Part shown: one piece after another, positions 55,301 to 64,000 of the stretch
How positions within the stretch are numbered: position 1 is the stretch's first letter
How the letters are laid out: every line of letters begins with the position of its first letter
Assembly (NCBI RefSeq): GCF_910592395.1
Contig: NC_088320.1
Coordinates: 14,694,501-14,758,500, forward strand
Origin: Lineus longissimus
Lineage: Eukaryota; Nemertea; Pilidiophora; Heteronemertea; Lineidae
Direction: 5' to 3'
DNA: 64,000 bases
Notes under the pieces: generated by a model
Told to the model about the DNA's origin: nothing
Database searches by the model: none
The model's input: only the letters and a program-made list of their open reading frames with translations
Translations under genes and position numbers: made by a program

Positions 55301-55517
55301 TTTATTGATATTTCCTACTATATACCTTCCAATTATCACTTTATACAAATAGATCGGCGTTAGGTCGCATGCTTTTCTTTCCTGGTGACACTATAAAGCA
55401 AAATAGTTGCAACCCCGTAAATGCGCTATAAGTCCAATATAAAGTGACGGTGACCCGTTATAAATGTTTCGCCAGCTTCGCTTTTTTGCCGCTACGCGGC
55501 GCGTTGGGCCCTTGCGT
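52354..55517. mobile_element. 3,164 bp unclassified mobile element
   Basis: Inserted at CCAG (52350-52353, repeated at 55518-55521); the uninterrupted array reads GATCCAGATTTATTTGG. Ends are AAGTATTAAGGTAGC and GGGCCCTTGCGT. It contains a palindrome around TGGCGCCAGTCTCTCTTAAA (two copies, from about 52412 and 52797) and internal direct repeats (53700-53820 against 54060-54180; 53420-53460 against 53910-53950). Short ORFs at 52898-53305 and 55139-55363 are shared in part with the 809 bp version at 39238-40046. None matches a transposase or reverse transcriptase that I recognise. Confidence 0.75.
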
Positions 55518-55521
55518 CCAG

Positions 55522-56225
55522 ATTTATTTGGTGAATGGAATGAGAAAGACCTGACTTATTCAAACTGGTTTTTCAATGTTGCATGAAATACCCAACTTGC
55601 GGCGTTCGGTTAACATTTGTGTTTTGGCTTATATATCGCCGACAAACTGGAGCGATTAAATAAATGAAAACCCCAAGGAAATGATTTCATCAATGTATTG
55701 ATTATCATCGAAAACAAGGCATCATTATTTGCCAAATATTAAACCTCCTACCAACATTAACACTTAACAAAGTTCTCTCAGCCGTCTATTTATTTTTCAT
55801 TCATGGTTGACCAATTTCCGATTCCTGTGCGGCAATAAATTTCACACATCCTGTCCCAATGAGACGGTCATTGCATCACCTGAAACAACTTGACCATGTC
55901 CTCCTTTATCTTATGATAATGATCGACGTAAACACCTCCATGATGGTGAACTCGAACTCCTTTTAGCTATGGGAATACCACTGCAGAGAACCACCGAATA
56001 TGGATAGAAACGCAGCATAACCCTCTTCGTCAACCTATCAGTCAATGGGACACGTAATGAGAACAGTGTGAATAGAGATTATATATTTCTGCAAACCTCT
56101 TAAACGTGTTTCTAGTCAATCACACTAGATGCGTACCTTTGAAAAGAAATATCCACCTCGCAACTTGAGAAATTGTTTTATAATATCGATGTTGTATTCT
56201 GTTTCGGTGATACGGATCATGATAC
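55522..56225. repeat. Array spacer
   Basis: Continuation of the unit cut by the 3.16 kb element. More diverged than others in 55740-55880. Confidence 0.5.
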
Positions 56226-56231
56226 CGGTAT

Positions 56232-56570
56232 TTAATATTTACAGTTGGAAGCAGTTCTTGTGTGTATAGGGGGATTCTTCACAAAAACGCCCCGAAACAG
56301 ATCGCGAATAGTGAAATGTAGGCGTTCCTTTTTGTGCATAAAAGCTTCCGCCCACAGTGACCTGCAGACAGCAATGAATCGCTCTGTGGCAACACAAACA
56401 GTGACACAGATGGATGCAGACTTTAAGAAGAAAATCAGTGTGCGGAGATAACTGTATGCGTGCGTATGAAACCAAGTATACTCGAACCAAAAACCCGTGT
56501 AGTCGCACAGGACCGGCATCGATTCAACAAATACTGGCGAAACCAAGTCTGTCCACACACTAAAAAACAT
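56232..56570 (-). pseudogene. Truncated receptor cassette, TM3-TM4
   Basis: 112 codons, open from MFFSVWTDLVSPVFVESMPV through TERFIAVCRSLWAEAF to HTRTASNCKY. It has the same breakpoint as 12774 and 34698; its last 170 bp are nearly identical to 12774-12950. Confidence 0.7.
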
Positions 56571-56589
56571 GGTTTCTACTCAGAACTTC

Positions 56590-57280
56590 ACTCGATGTGT
56601 CTTAACGTGTCTGACTACGCTTAACCACGCCCTTGACCACACCCTTGTCCCAGACTTTGACTGGGTCCATTGTTTGCGTATAAATTAGCACGTGCCGTAA
56701 TTGTCTTCACCGGCAGAAAAACAAGAAACTAACAACGTGACAAATCGCGCGTAAAACAAATGAACCAAGCCAGAAAAGGTAAGTCATTCAGTGAAACTCT
56801 GGGTAAAGTTCCTGTGAACAAGGCACCTGGTGTTTATCATCATTGTAAACCTCGTTCGCCTGTTGCATCTCGGCCTGCGTACACTGAGACATGAGAGACA
56901 TGGTTTACAAAGGGAGGAAATTCCCATTACGTCATTCTCATGAATGAATTATGAATAAGTGCCGAAAATATGGGTAACCAATCGGCGTCGTCAGGTGTGT
57001 AGAAATAAATCGCATTCCTATATGATGAAATGCGTAGATGCAATGACGGGGACGAAGCTGAAAGTCGACCTCGGGGCACTCGGGCAGCTGGAAGACGCTT
57101 CCCGCGCTACTAATAACGAATAACGAACAATGAGTTATACTGTACGATTTGAAACTCAATCAGAAAAAAACTTCGAACACTTTCAGAAAAAATAGATATT
57201 AATAAAACTGGGGAAAAACAAACATATTGAAGTAGAAAACCGGCAACTCCTTTAAGATGGGCCCGGAGAGTGAGGTGAAT
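56590..57280. repeat. Type II unit flank
   Basis: Copy of 35055-35750 at an offset near 21,530; includes GATGAAATGCGTAGATGCAA near 57023. Confidence 0.5.
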
Positions 57281-57282
57281 GC

Positions 57283-57288
57283 TTTATT
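57283..57288 (-). terminator. Poly(A) signal for the 57463-58497 receptor
   Basis: AATAAA on the sense strand, 175 bp below the stop. At the corresponding place near 35757 the motif is lost. Confidence 0.5.
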
Positions 57289-57462
57289 TTTTCGACATTA
57301 ATAAAAACAAAGGGTTTCATATGACTCATGATCAAAATCAGCTTGTTTCAACCACTGCCACAGGGCGATGTAGTCGCTTCTTGCTTCTTTTTTGTAGGCA
57401 GAAACAAGAGCCACCCTCTAGATTTCACAAGAAGATCGGGAATTCGTGTCATCATTGCAATA

Positions 57463-58497
57463 TCAACTTCGGCGACACTGAAATACCTTCCGCAGGGCTT
57501 GTCTGAACCGTTGGCCTGTTGAACAGTAAATGAAGAAATTAACAAAACTGTTTAAATTGCTCAGAAAGTATGAAATATTGCGAACACCCGAATAGATATC
57601 AAAGTCTAAATCGAGACTTGAGTATGATTGAATTGCTCCAAGCAGTGCTGAAAGCCCGCCTGGCATCTCCAGTGTTATAAATATAACCACCACGGTCACC
57701 ACCCGATACGTAACCAACCTCATTTGTTTGTCTCGCTGTACGTCATTCTTGGTGAGATGAGAAGTAGTCGCCTGCTTGAGGGTAGATAATATCAAGCCGG
57801 TGAGGATTGTGAGACTAATTATCGGTATCAATGAATTGATAAGGATATGAAGGCTTACTATGTATATGGTAAATAAATAATAGTCAAAGTACAAGTCAGT
57901 ATTATGCCACCAAGGCAAGATCATACGCGAGCAAGGGTCGTAATGGAATTCGACTCCATATGAGAGGAACAGGGGGATTCTATACAAGAACGCCCCAAAA
58001 CAGATCGCGAATAGAGAAATGTAGGCGTTCCTTTTTGTGCATATAGCTGCCGCCCACAGAGGCCTGCAGACAGCAATGAATCGCTCGGTGGCAACACAAA
58101 TGGTGATATAAATGGATGTAGTCTTTGAAAAGAAAATCATTGTGCGGAGATAACTGTATGCGTGCGCATGAAACAAAATATACTCGAACCAAAAACCCGT
58201 GTAGTTGTACAAGTCTTGTAATGATTTGCCAAATACTACCGAAACCAAGACCAGACTGTCAGCAACGGCTAAACCTTGTAGCAGCAGCGACGTTGATGTG
58301 TATGGCCGCTCATATCCTACACCAATAATTGCAAGTATATTTGCTGGAAAGCCAATTACTGCCATGATTAATGTTAATGGTACATTAACGGTGAAAACCG
58401 CCAAACCATAGAAACCAATCAAGGGATATATTGGATACAAACATGTACCATTCTCTCTGGATATGGTGAAAGGAATGGCCTCGTTAGTTGTCGCCAT
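57463..58497 (-). CDS. Intact receptor GPCR, 344 aa, type II
   Basis: Near-identical to 35934-36968. Differences include Gly90 for Cys90, YNYTGFW (gains a loop 1 sequon), WHNTD in loop 2, and GVRN for GVLN at the start of TM7, placing an Arg at 306. All family landmarks are otherwise kept: ERF, LEMPGG, NSFVNFFIYC, tail QCRRS. It has an intact CRE (58955), a TATA-like site (58810), an open upstream ORF and a poly(A) signal, making it one of the best candidates for expression. Confidence 0.9.
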   Translation of the reverse strand: MATTNEAIPFTISRENGTCLYPIYPLIGFYGLAVFTVNVPLTLIMAVIGFPANILAIIGVGYERPYTSTSLLLQGLAVADSLVLVSVVFGKSLQDLYNYTGFWFEYILFHAHAYSYLRTMIFFSKTTSIYITICVATERFIAVCRPLWAAAICTKRNAYISLFAICFGAFLYRIPLFLSYGVEFHYDPCSRMILPWWHNTDLYFDYYLFTIYIVSLHILINSLIPIISLTILTGLILSTLKQATTSHLTKNDVQRDKQMRLVTYRVVTVVVIFITLEMPGGLSALLGAIQSYSSLDLDFDIYSGVRNISYFLSNLNSFVNFFIYCSTGQRFRQALRKVFQCRRS

Positions 58498-58553
58498 CGC
58501 AGCTGGTTTTAACCGTCAAATCTACGAGCATGAAATATTAATTTTTATAACAT

Positions 58554-58766
58554 CTAGTTCACCAGTTGGCACCCCTGGATAAAGAAGCTCTTGGTTACAC
58601 GATAGACCAATTTTCTAGTCGTTACTGCGACATGCGTATTACCCCGATGTGTGTAAACGGCGAATAACACCAAATTATAGAACCAAATCAAGAGATGTGT
58701 GGGATACAAACATAGTCCACGCTTCATGGATGTGCTGAAAAAAGTGGCCTCGCCAGTTGTCATCAT
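58554..58766 (-). pseudogene. Duplicated receptor 5' end, potential upstream ORF
   Basis: 70 codons, MMTTGEATFFSTSMKRG then LCLYPTHLLIW, ending 57 bp before the receptor ATG. Confidence 0.65.
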
Positions 58767-58809
58767 CGTAGATGTTTTTTACCTTAAAATCTACGAGCAA
58801 ATCATCACA

Positions 58810-58817
58810 TTTTTATA
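58810..58817 (-). promoter_or_regulatory. TATA-like box (TATAAAAA)
   Basis: Same arrangement as 37281-37288. Confidence 0.5.
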
Positions 58818-58954
58818 GAAAAATTGCTACTAGCTTTGGCTGTTTCCATCAGGCATTTTGACAGGTGGCTCTCTGGATAAAGAAGCTCTCGGTTCATGTC
58901 AAGATTGGTAAACTAATCTTCTGGTCAATGCTGCGTATCACTGCCTTGTCGAGG

Positions 58955-58962
58955 TGACGTCA
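58955..58962. promoter_or_regulatory. CRE-type octamer TGACGTCA
   Basis: Intact, 458 bp before the ATG at 58497; the 3' flank is changed to ATGATCTAG. Confidence 0.65.
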
Positions 58963-58964
58963 TG

Positions 58965-60010
58965 ATCTAGATTTATTTGGTGAATGAAATGAGAAAGACC
59001 TGACTTATTCAAACTGGTTTTTCCATGTTGCATGAAATACCCAACTTTCATGCGGCGTCCGGTAAACATTTGTGTTTTGGCTTGAATATCGCCGACTAAC
59101 TGGAGCGATAAAATAAAAGAAAACCCGAAGGAAATGATTTCATCAATGTATTGATTATCATCGAAAAAAAGGCATCATTATTTGCCAGATATTAAACTTT
59201 GTTCCAACACTAACACCTAACGAAGTTCTCTTAGCCGCCTATTCGTTTTTCATTAAGTTGGCCAATTTCCAATTCCTGTTGGACAATTCGAACAAAAATC
59301 TTTGTAAATTTCTCACATCCTGTCCAAATGAGACTGTCTGTGCATCATCTGAAATTACTTGACAATATCCTCCTTTAACTTATGATATTGATCGACGTAA
59401 ACACTTCCATGATGGTGAACTCTAACTCCTTTTAGCAATCGGACTACCACTGCAGAGAACCAGCGAATATGGATAGAAACGCAGCATAACGCTCTTCGTA
59501 AACCAATCAGCCAATGGAACATGTAATGGAAGAGTGCGAATAGAGAATATAAAGTATATTTCTGTAAACCTACCCAAAAAGTTTCGATTCAATCCCACAA
59601 GATGCGTACCTTTGTAAACAAATATCCACCTTGCAACTGGAGAAATTACTTCATGATATCGGTGTTGTTTTCGATTTTGGTGAAAACGGAATTTTGTTGA
59701 ATGCTGAACAATGGAAGAAATCGGTTTAATGTTTAAGTTTACTGTGAGATGCAGTTCTTGTGAATATTGCTAACCGGTTCATACATCGCTGTGATCATAT
59801 CCCCCATTATACATTCGCAGTCGCCTGATGATGTTCTCAACAAATCTATCAAGTCTAGCTAACAAGCAATTTTACACTTCAATTATGCCACTTATTGAAC
59901 TCTGTTATTCTCTTCTAATTTATCAACGTACTTTGACTCCGGCAGTTATATAGGTCTAATGATGTGAGCTAGGGGGTATTTACGGACATTTCACTGCCAC
60001 ATTTTATTTT
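58965..60010. repeat. Array spacer
   Basis: Copy of 18540-19565; no gene seen. Confidence 0.5.
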
Positions 60011-60014
60011 TGAT

Positions 60015-60305
60015 TGCATTAAAACACCTTCTCCAATGCCTGTCTAAATTGACGGCCAGTTGCAGAGTAGTTGAAAAAAATTACAAAGCTGTTTAAATTG
60101 CTCAAAAGTATGAAACATTGAGAATACCAAAATTGGCATAGTCTATATCGAGACTTGAATATGATGGAATTAGTCCCCATATTTGTGACGTTTCGCCTTG
60201 GAGATGTAAAATCAATACCACTGTGACAACCTGATACGATACAGAGGAGCCGTGTTGCTTCACAGTGATCCTGCCATATTTCAATGAGGGGCCGCGTCGC
60301 AACAC
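60015..60305 (-). pseudogene. Receptor TM6-TM7 remnant
   Basis: Reads VVTVVLILHLQGETSQIWGL and GILNVSYF before a frame break near 60102. It shares CAGTTGCAGAGTAGTTG with 31925-32200. A minisatellite follows to about 60410. Confidence 0.6.
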
Positions 60306-60414
60306 AGAGACGCTAACATATTACAAGGAGAGGCCGTGGCACTTCACAGTGACCATGACGTACATATATATCATTGAGGAACCGTGTCGTTTCACAGAGA
60401 ATATGTTATGACGT

Positions 60415-60420
60415 TTTATT
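60415..60420 (-). terminator. Poly(A) signal for the 60547-61581 receptor
   Basis: AATAAA on the sense strand, about 130 bp below the stop. Confidence 0.6.
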
Positions 60421-60546
60421 TTTCTAATGGCGGGAAATTGTAATTGATAATGGTATATAATATTCTTTTGTCCAGATACCACATGCTAGGGCGAAATTGT
60501 GAGAGAAAAGCATTTGTTTTCTGATATTCTACTCCCAAACCAAATA

Positions 60547-61581
60547 TCAGTTTTGGTTACATTTGAATACCTTTCCCAAGGCTTGTCTAAACCGTCGTCC
60601 CAATGCACAGTAGATGAAGAAATTAACAAAACTGTTCAAATTGCTCAAAAAATAGGAAATATCGAGAACGCCCAAATAGGCACCAAAGTCGATATCGAGA
60701 CCTGAATATGATTGAATTAATCCAAGTACTTGGGAAAGCCCGCCCGGGAGTTCTAGAATTATAAATATCACCACCACTGTGACCACTCTATGCGTAACCA
60801 TCTTAATCAGTTTGGCTCGCTCTGCGTCTTTCTTGGTGAGATGTCTAGTAGTCGCCTGATTTAGGCTCAATGATATCAAGCGAGTGAAGATTATAAGGCT
60901 CGTTATTGGTATCAATGAATTAATAATGATATGAATGACTCTAATGTAGGTGATGTGAAAGTAATAGTTATAGTACAATGCTGTGTACTTCCACCAGGGT
61001 AGGATCATACGTGAGCAAGGGTCGTAACGAAATGTCACCTCGTACGAGAGGAACAGGGGTATTCGATACAAGAAGGCGCCAAAACAGATTGCGGATAGCG
61101 AAATGTAGGCATTCATCTTAGTGCATAAAGCTGCCGCCAACAGTGGCCTGCAGACTGCAATGAATCGCTCAGTGGCAACACAAATAGTGATATAGATGGA
61201 TGAAGTCTTTGAAAAGAAAATCATTGTGCGGACATAACTGTATGCGTGCGCATGCAACAAAATATACTCGAACCAAAACCCCGTATAGTTATACAGGGCC
61301 TGCATTGATTCACCAAATACTTGCGAAATCAAGACTAAACTATCGGTTACTGCTAAACCTTGTAGCAGCACTGAAGTTGATGTGTATGGCCGCTCATATC
61401 CTATACCAATAATAGCAAGTATATTTGCTGGAAAGCCAATTACTGCCATGATTAATGTTAATGGTACATTAACGGTGAAAACCGCCAAACCATAGAAACC
61501 AATCAAGGGATATATTGGATACAAACATGATCCATTCTCTCTGGATATGGTGAAAGGAATGGCCTCGTTAGTTGTCGCCAT
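60547..61581 (-). CDS. Intact receptor GPCR, 344 aa, type I with type II N-terminus
   Basis: Residues 1-50 (MATTNEAIPF, LYPIYPLIGFYGLAVFTVN) follow the type II genes at 35934 and 57463. From TM2 (AVTDSLVLISQVFGES) to the tail (KCNQN) it is type I, another sign of exchange between units. The residue 16 sequon is kept as NGS; NYTGFW is present; loop 2 is WWKYTALY with no sequon. A Met replaces Arg in CTKMNAY before TM4. It has a CRE (62041), a TATA-like site (61894), an open upstream ORF and a poly(A) signal, all intact. Confidence 0.9.
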   Translation of the reverse strand: MATTNEAIPFTISRENGSCLYPIYPLIGFYGLAVFTVNVPLTLIMAVIGFPANILAIIGIGYERPYTSTSVLLQGLAVTDSLVLISQVFGESMQALYNYTGFWFEYILLHAHAYSYVRTMIFFSKTSSIYITICVATERFIAVCRPLLAAALCTKMNAYISLSAICFGAFLYRIPLFLSYEVTFRYDPCSRMILPWWKYTALYYNYYFHITYIRVIHIIINSLIPITSLIIFTRLISLSLNQATTRHLTKKDAERAKLIKMVTHRVVTVVVIFIILELPGGLSQVLGLIQSYSGLDIDFGAYLGVLDISYFLSNLNSFVNFFIYCALGRRFRQALGKVFKCNQN

Positions 61582-61637
61582 CGCAGCTGGTTTTAACCGT
61601 CAAATCTACGTGCATGAAATATTAACTTTTATAACAT

Positions 61638-61883
61638 CTAGTTCACCAGTTGGCACCCCTGGATAAAGAAGCTCTTGGTTACACGATAGACCAATTTTCT
61701 GGTTGTTAATGCTGCATGCGTAACACTCTGTTGTGTATAAACGGCGAATAACACCAAATTATAGAAACAAATCAAGCGATATGTGGGATACAAACATAGT
61801 CCACGCTTTATGGATGTGCTGAAAAAAGTGGCCTCGCCAGTTGTCACCATCGTAGATGTTTTTACCTTAAAATCTACGAGCAA
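61638..61883 (-). pseudogene. Duplicated receptor 5' end, potential upstream ORF
   Basis: 81 codons. The frame also covers the leader (MLVDFKVKTSTMVTTGEATF), which parallels the leader of 13997-15058 (MLVDLKPAAMATT). The duplication therefore includes 5' untranslated sequence as well as codons. It ends 57 bp before the receptor ATG. Confidence 0.65.
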
Positions 61884-61893
61884 ATCATCACAA

Positions 61894-61900
61894 TTTTATA
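61894..61900 (-). promoter_or_regulatory. TATA-like box (TATAAAA)
   Basis: Sense CTATAAAATTGTGATG; a slightly changed version of the site in other units. Confidence 0.45.
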
Positions 61901-62040
61901 GTAAAATTGCTACTAGCTTTGGCTGTAGTTTCCATCAGGCATTTTGACAGGTGGCTCTCTGGATGAAGAATCTCTCGGTTCATGTCAAGATTGGTAAACT
62001 AATCTTCTGGTTGATGCTGCGTATCACTGCCTTGTCGAGG

Positions 62041-62048
62041 TGACGTCA
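62041..62048. promoter_or_regulatory. CRE-type octamer TGACGTCA
   Basis: Intact, 460 bp before the ATG at 61581. Confidence 0.65.
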
Positions 62049-62049
62049 T

Positions 62050-62870
62050 GATCCAGATTTATTTGGTGAATGAAATGAGAAAGACCTGACTTATTCAAAC
62101 TGGTTTTTCAATGTTGCTTGAAATACCCAACTTTCATGCGGCGTCCGGTAAGCATTTCTGTTTAGGCTTATATATTGCCGACAAACTGGAGCGATTGAAG
62201 AAAACAAAACCCAAAGGAAATGATTTCATCAATGTATTGATTATCATGGAAAACAAGGCATCATTATTTGCCAGATATTAAACTTTGTTCCAACACTAAC
62301 ACCTAACGAAGTTCTCTTAGCCGTCTATTCGTTTTTCATTGGGTTGGCAAATTTCCAATTCCTGTTGGACAGTTCGAACAAAACTCTCTGTAACTTTCTC
62401 ACATCCGAACCCAATGAGACTGTCTGTGCATCAGCTGAAATTAATTGACAATATCCTCCTTTATCTCATGATATTGATCAACGTAAACATCTCCATGATG
62501 GTGAACTCGAACTCCTTTTAGCAATCGGACTACCACTGCAGAGAACCAGCGAATATGGATAGAAACTTAGCATAACGCTCTTCGTCAACCTATCAGTCAA
62601 TGGAACACGTAATGACAACAGTGTGAATAGAGAACATATATATTTCTGCAAACCTATTCAAAAAGTTTCAATTCAATCACAATAGATGCGTACCTTTGAA
62701 AACAAATATCAACCTTGCAACTGGAGAAATTGTTTCATAATATCGATGTTGTATTCTGTTTCGGTGATACGGAACATGATATCGGTTTTGTTGAATGCTG
62801 AACAACGCGAGAAATCGAACGATTATTGTTGGAGGCAGCTCTTCCGTGTATATTGCTAAACGGTTTATGC
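62050..62870. repeat. Array spacer
   Basis: Matches 37435-38255; no gene seen. Confidence 0.5.
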
Positions 62871-64000
62871 ATCACTGTAATCACCCCCCCCCCACACCCC
62901 CACCCCACCGTCCCATTCTAGACCTCTAATCTTTATCCACATGTCTAAAGTTAGCACCAAGGTTACTAAACCGTTAGTAACAGCAATAGTATAACACCGT
63001 AAAGACGGAGGTTGATTCAATGTGCATTCCCAGAAGTCATTACCTTTAGGTCTCATGATTCCGGAAACGAAGCACCATTTCTTTAAGTATCTGAAGCAAT
63101 TGTCCTGAAGCAACTTGAGACAAGGAACACTTGCTCCTACTAAATTTATGTCGTCAGAAGTTTTAAAATCATGTTCAGCTCTCCTGACGCCACGTTTGGT
63201 GTTCGGAAGATCACACTGATAAAATTTCGTGAAAAAAATAATTTTGCTTTGCTTTAAAAACGGCAGCTTAATTAGAGTAGTGAGCGAAGATAAGTTTTTT
63301 TCTGCATGCGTCTGTCAACTACAGCTCTGGCGTAATGTATTCAGTCCAGGTTATACATAATACGTTCCTGAATTGTTATCAATATCAATTAGGCGAACTT
63401 CGCGCATACAGGCTGCACCAACAGTATTCAAATGTTTAAGTACATAACACAATGAAAGTGATTTTAACCCTCCGAGCTGTGTTCAATCGGAAATTAAATA
63501 CCTGATGGTATACGTATGTCAGTCACTCGTGACAAAAAGAAGTTTTTTCAGACCAAAAAAACACAGCGGGGTCAATATCGGACTCGATCGGGGAACATCA
63601 TCATCTACAGGGTGGCCCAGAATTATTTTTCCTCACATAATTGGTACACAATGGAATTCTATTGTGTAACGGGGAAAATAATTCTGGGCCACCCTGTAGA
63701 TAACCAGGGTCAGTCGTAAGCTCCCTTCGCAGCTGGTAGAGTGAAATGCCCTGACGCTCAGGAAGGGAGAACATAGAATCAGGGGAATGCCTTGAATATT
63801 ACGAATAGGACCTAGGGAACATTGAACCCTCTTTATATCAGACATGGATAACATAAATACGCATCTAAAAATGATTATAATCTCTTGTCCCTACCCTGCA
63901 GAAAACCTCATGGATGGGCAGGGTCCTTCTTTACAAGTATCATCAATGAACGCATTTCTGGTAATGCCCAAAATAATGAAGGATTATTGAATATCTACTG
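62871..64000. repeat. Duplicate of the pre-NPC2 segment
   Basis: Matches 38256-39237 and then 40047-40190, skipping the 809 bp element, so it gives that element's empty site. If it continues past the window, a second NPC2 copy may lie to the right. Confidence 0.65.
63608..63696. mobile_element. 89 bp Tc1/mariner-type MITE, second copy
   Basis: CAGGGTGGCCC at both ends as an inverted repeat, TA on both sides. Copy of 38998-39086, duplicated with its surroundings. Confidence 0.7.

Overview
This 64 kb window is animal nuclear DNA, AT-rich and dense in introns, MITEs and SINEs. It is most plausibly from a marine invertebrate, perhaps an echinoderm, hemichordate or cephalochordate, but the sequence does not fix the species. 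The dominant content is a tandem array of intronless rhodopsin-class GPCR genes resembling FMRFamide and other invertebrate neuropeptide receptors. Nearly all are on the minus strand. Seven are uninterrupted (346 or 344 aa). Many others are pseudogenes: nonsense, single-base deletion, truncation, SINE insertion, or isolated TM3-TM4, TM6-TM7 and N-terminal cassettes.

Layout: 1-114 is the tail of a receptor on the plus strand, converging on the rest of the array. 115-5370 is repeat-rich DNA with a DDE-transposase remnant and foldback elements. 5378-6645 holds two divergent receptor pseudogenes on opposite strands. 7.5-20.3 kb is receptor array. 20.35-22.66 kb is a duplicated piece of the NPC2 gene (part of intron 3, exon 4, 3' flank) lodged in the array. 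23.8-38.2 kb is more array, including a repeat of about 5 kb from 14.5-19.5 kb at an offset of 12,342 bp. 38.3-49.2 kb interrupts the array and holds a complete four-exon NPC2/ML-domain gene on the plus strand; its first intron carries a Kolobok-like (THAP, TTAA) transposon. 49.2-62.8 kb is array again, with a 3.16 kb unclassified mobile element and a tRNA-derived SINE. 62.9-64.0 kb repeats the DNA found at 38.3-39.2 kb.

The array has a repeating logic. Read in the direction of transcription, a unit has a spacer, a palindromic CRE-type octamer (TGACGTCA), sometimes a TATA box, a decayed copy of the receptor's own 5' end (a potential upstream ORF), the receptor gene, an AATAAA signal, and in one unit class a 42-48 bp minisatellite and a TM6-TM7 remnant of another receptor. 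The octamer is intact in ten units and changed by one base in two, always 421-467 bp before the receptor start codon. The receptors lack several class A hallmark residues (Cys3.25, Trp4.50, Trp6.48, Pro7.50) yet stay open and alike, which suggests a specialised, fast-duplicating family. A chemosensory or lineage-specific peptide-receptor role is a guess.
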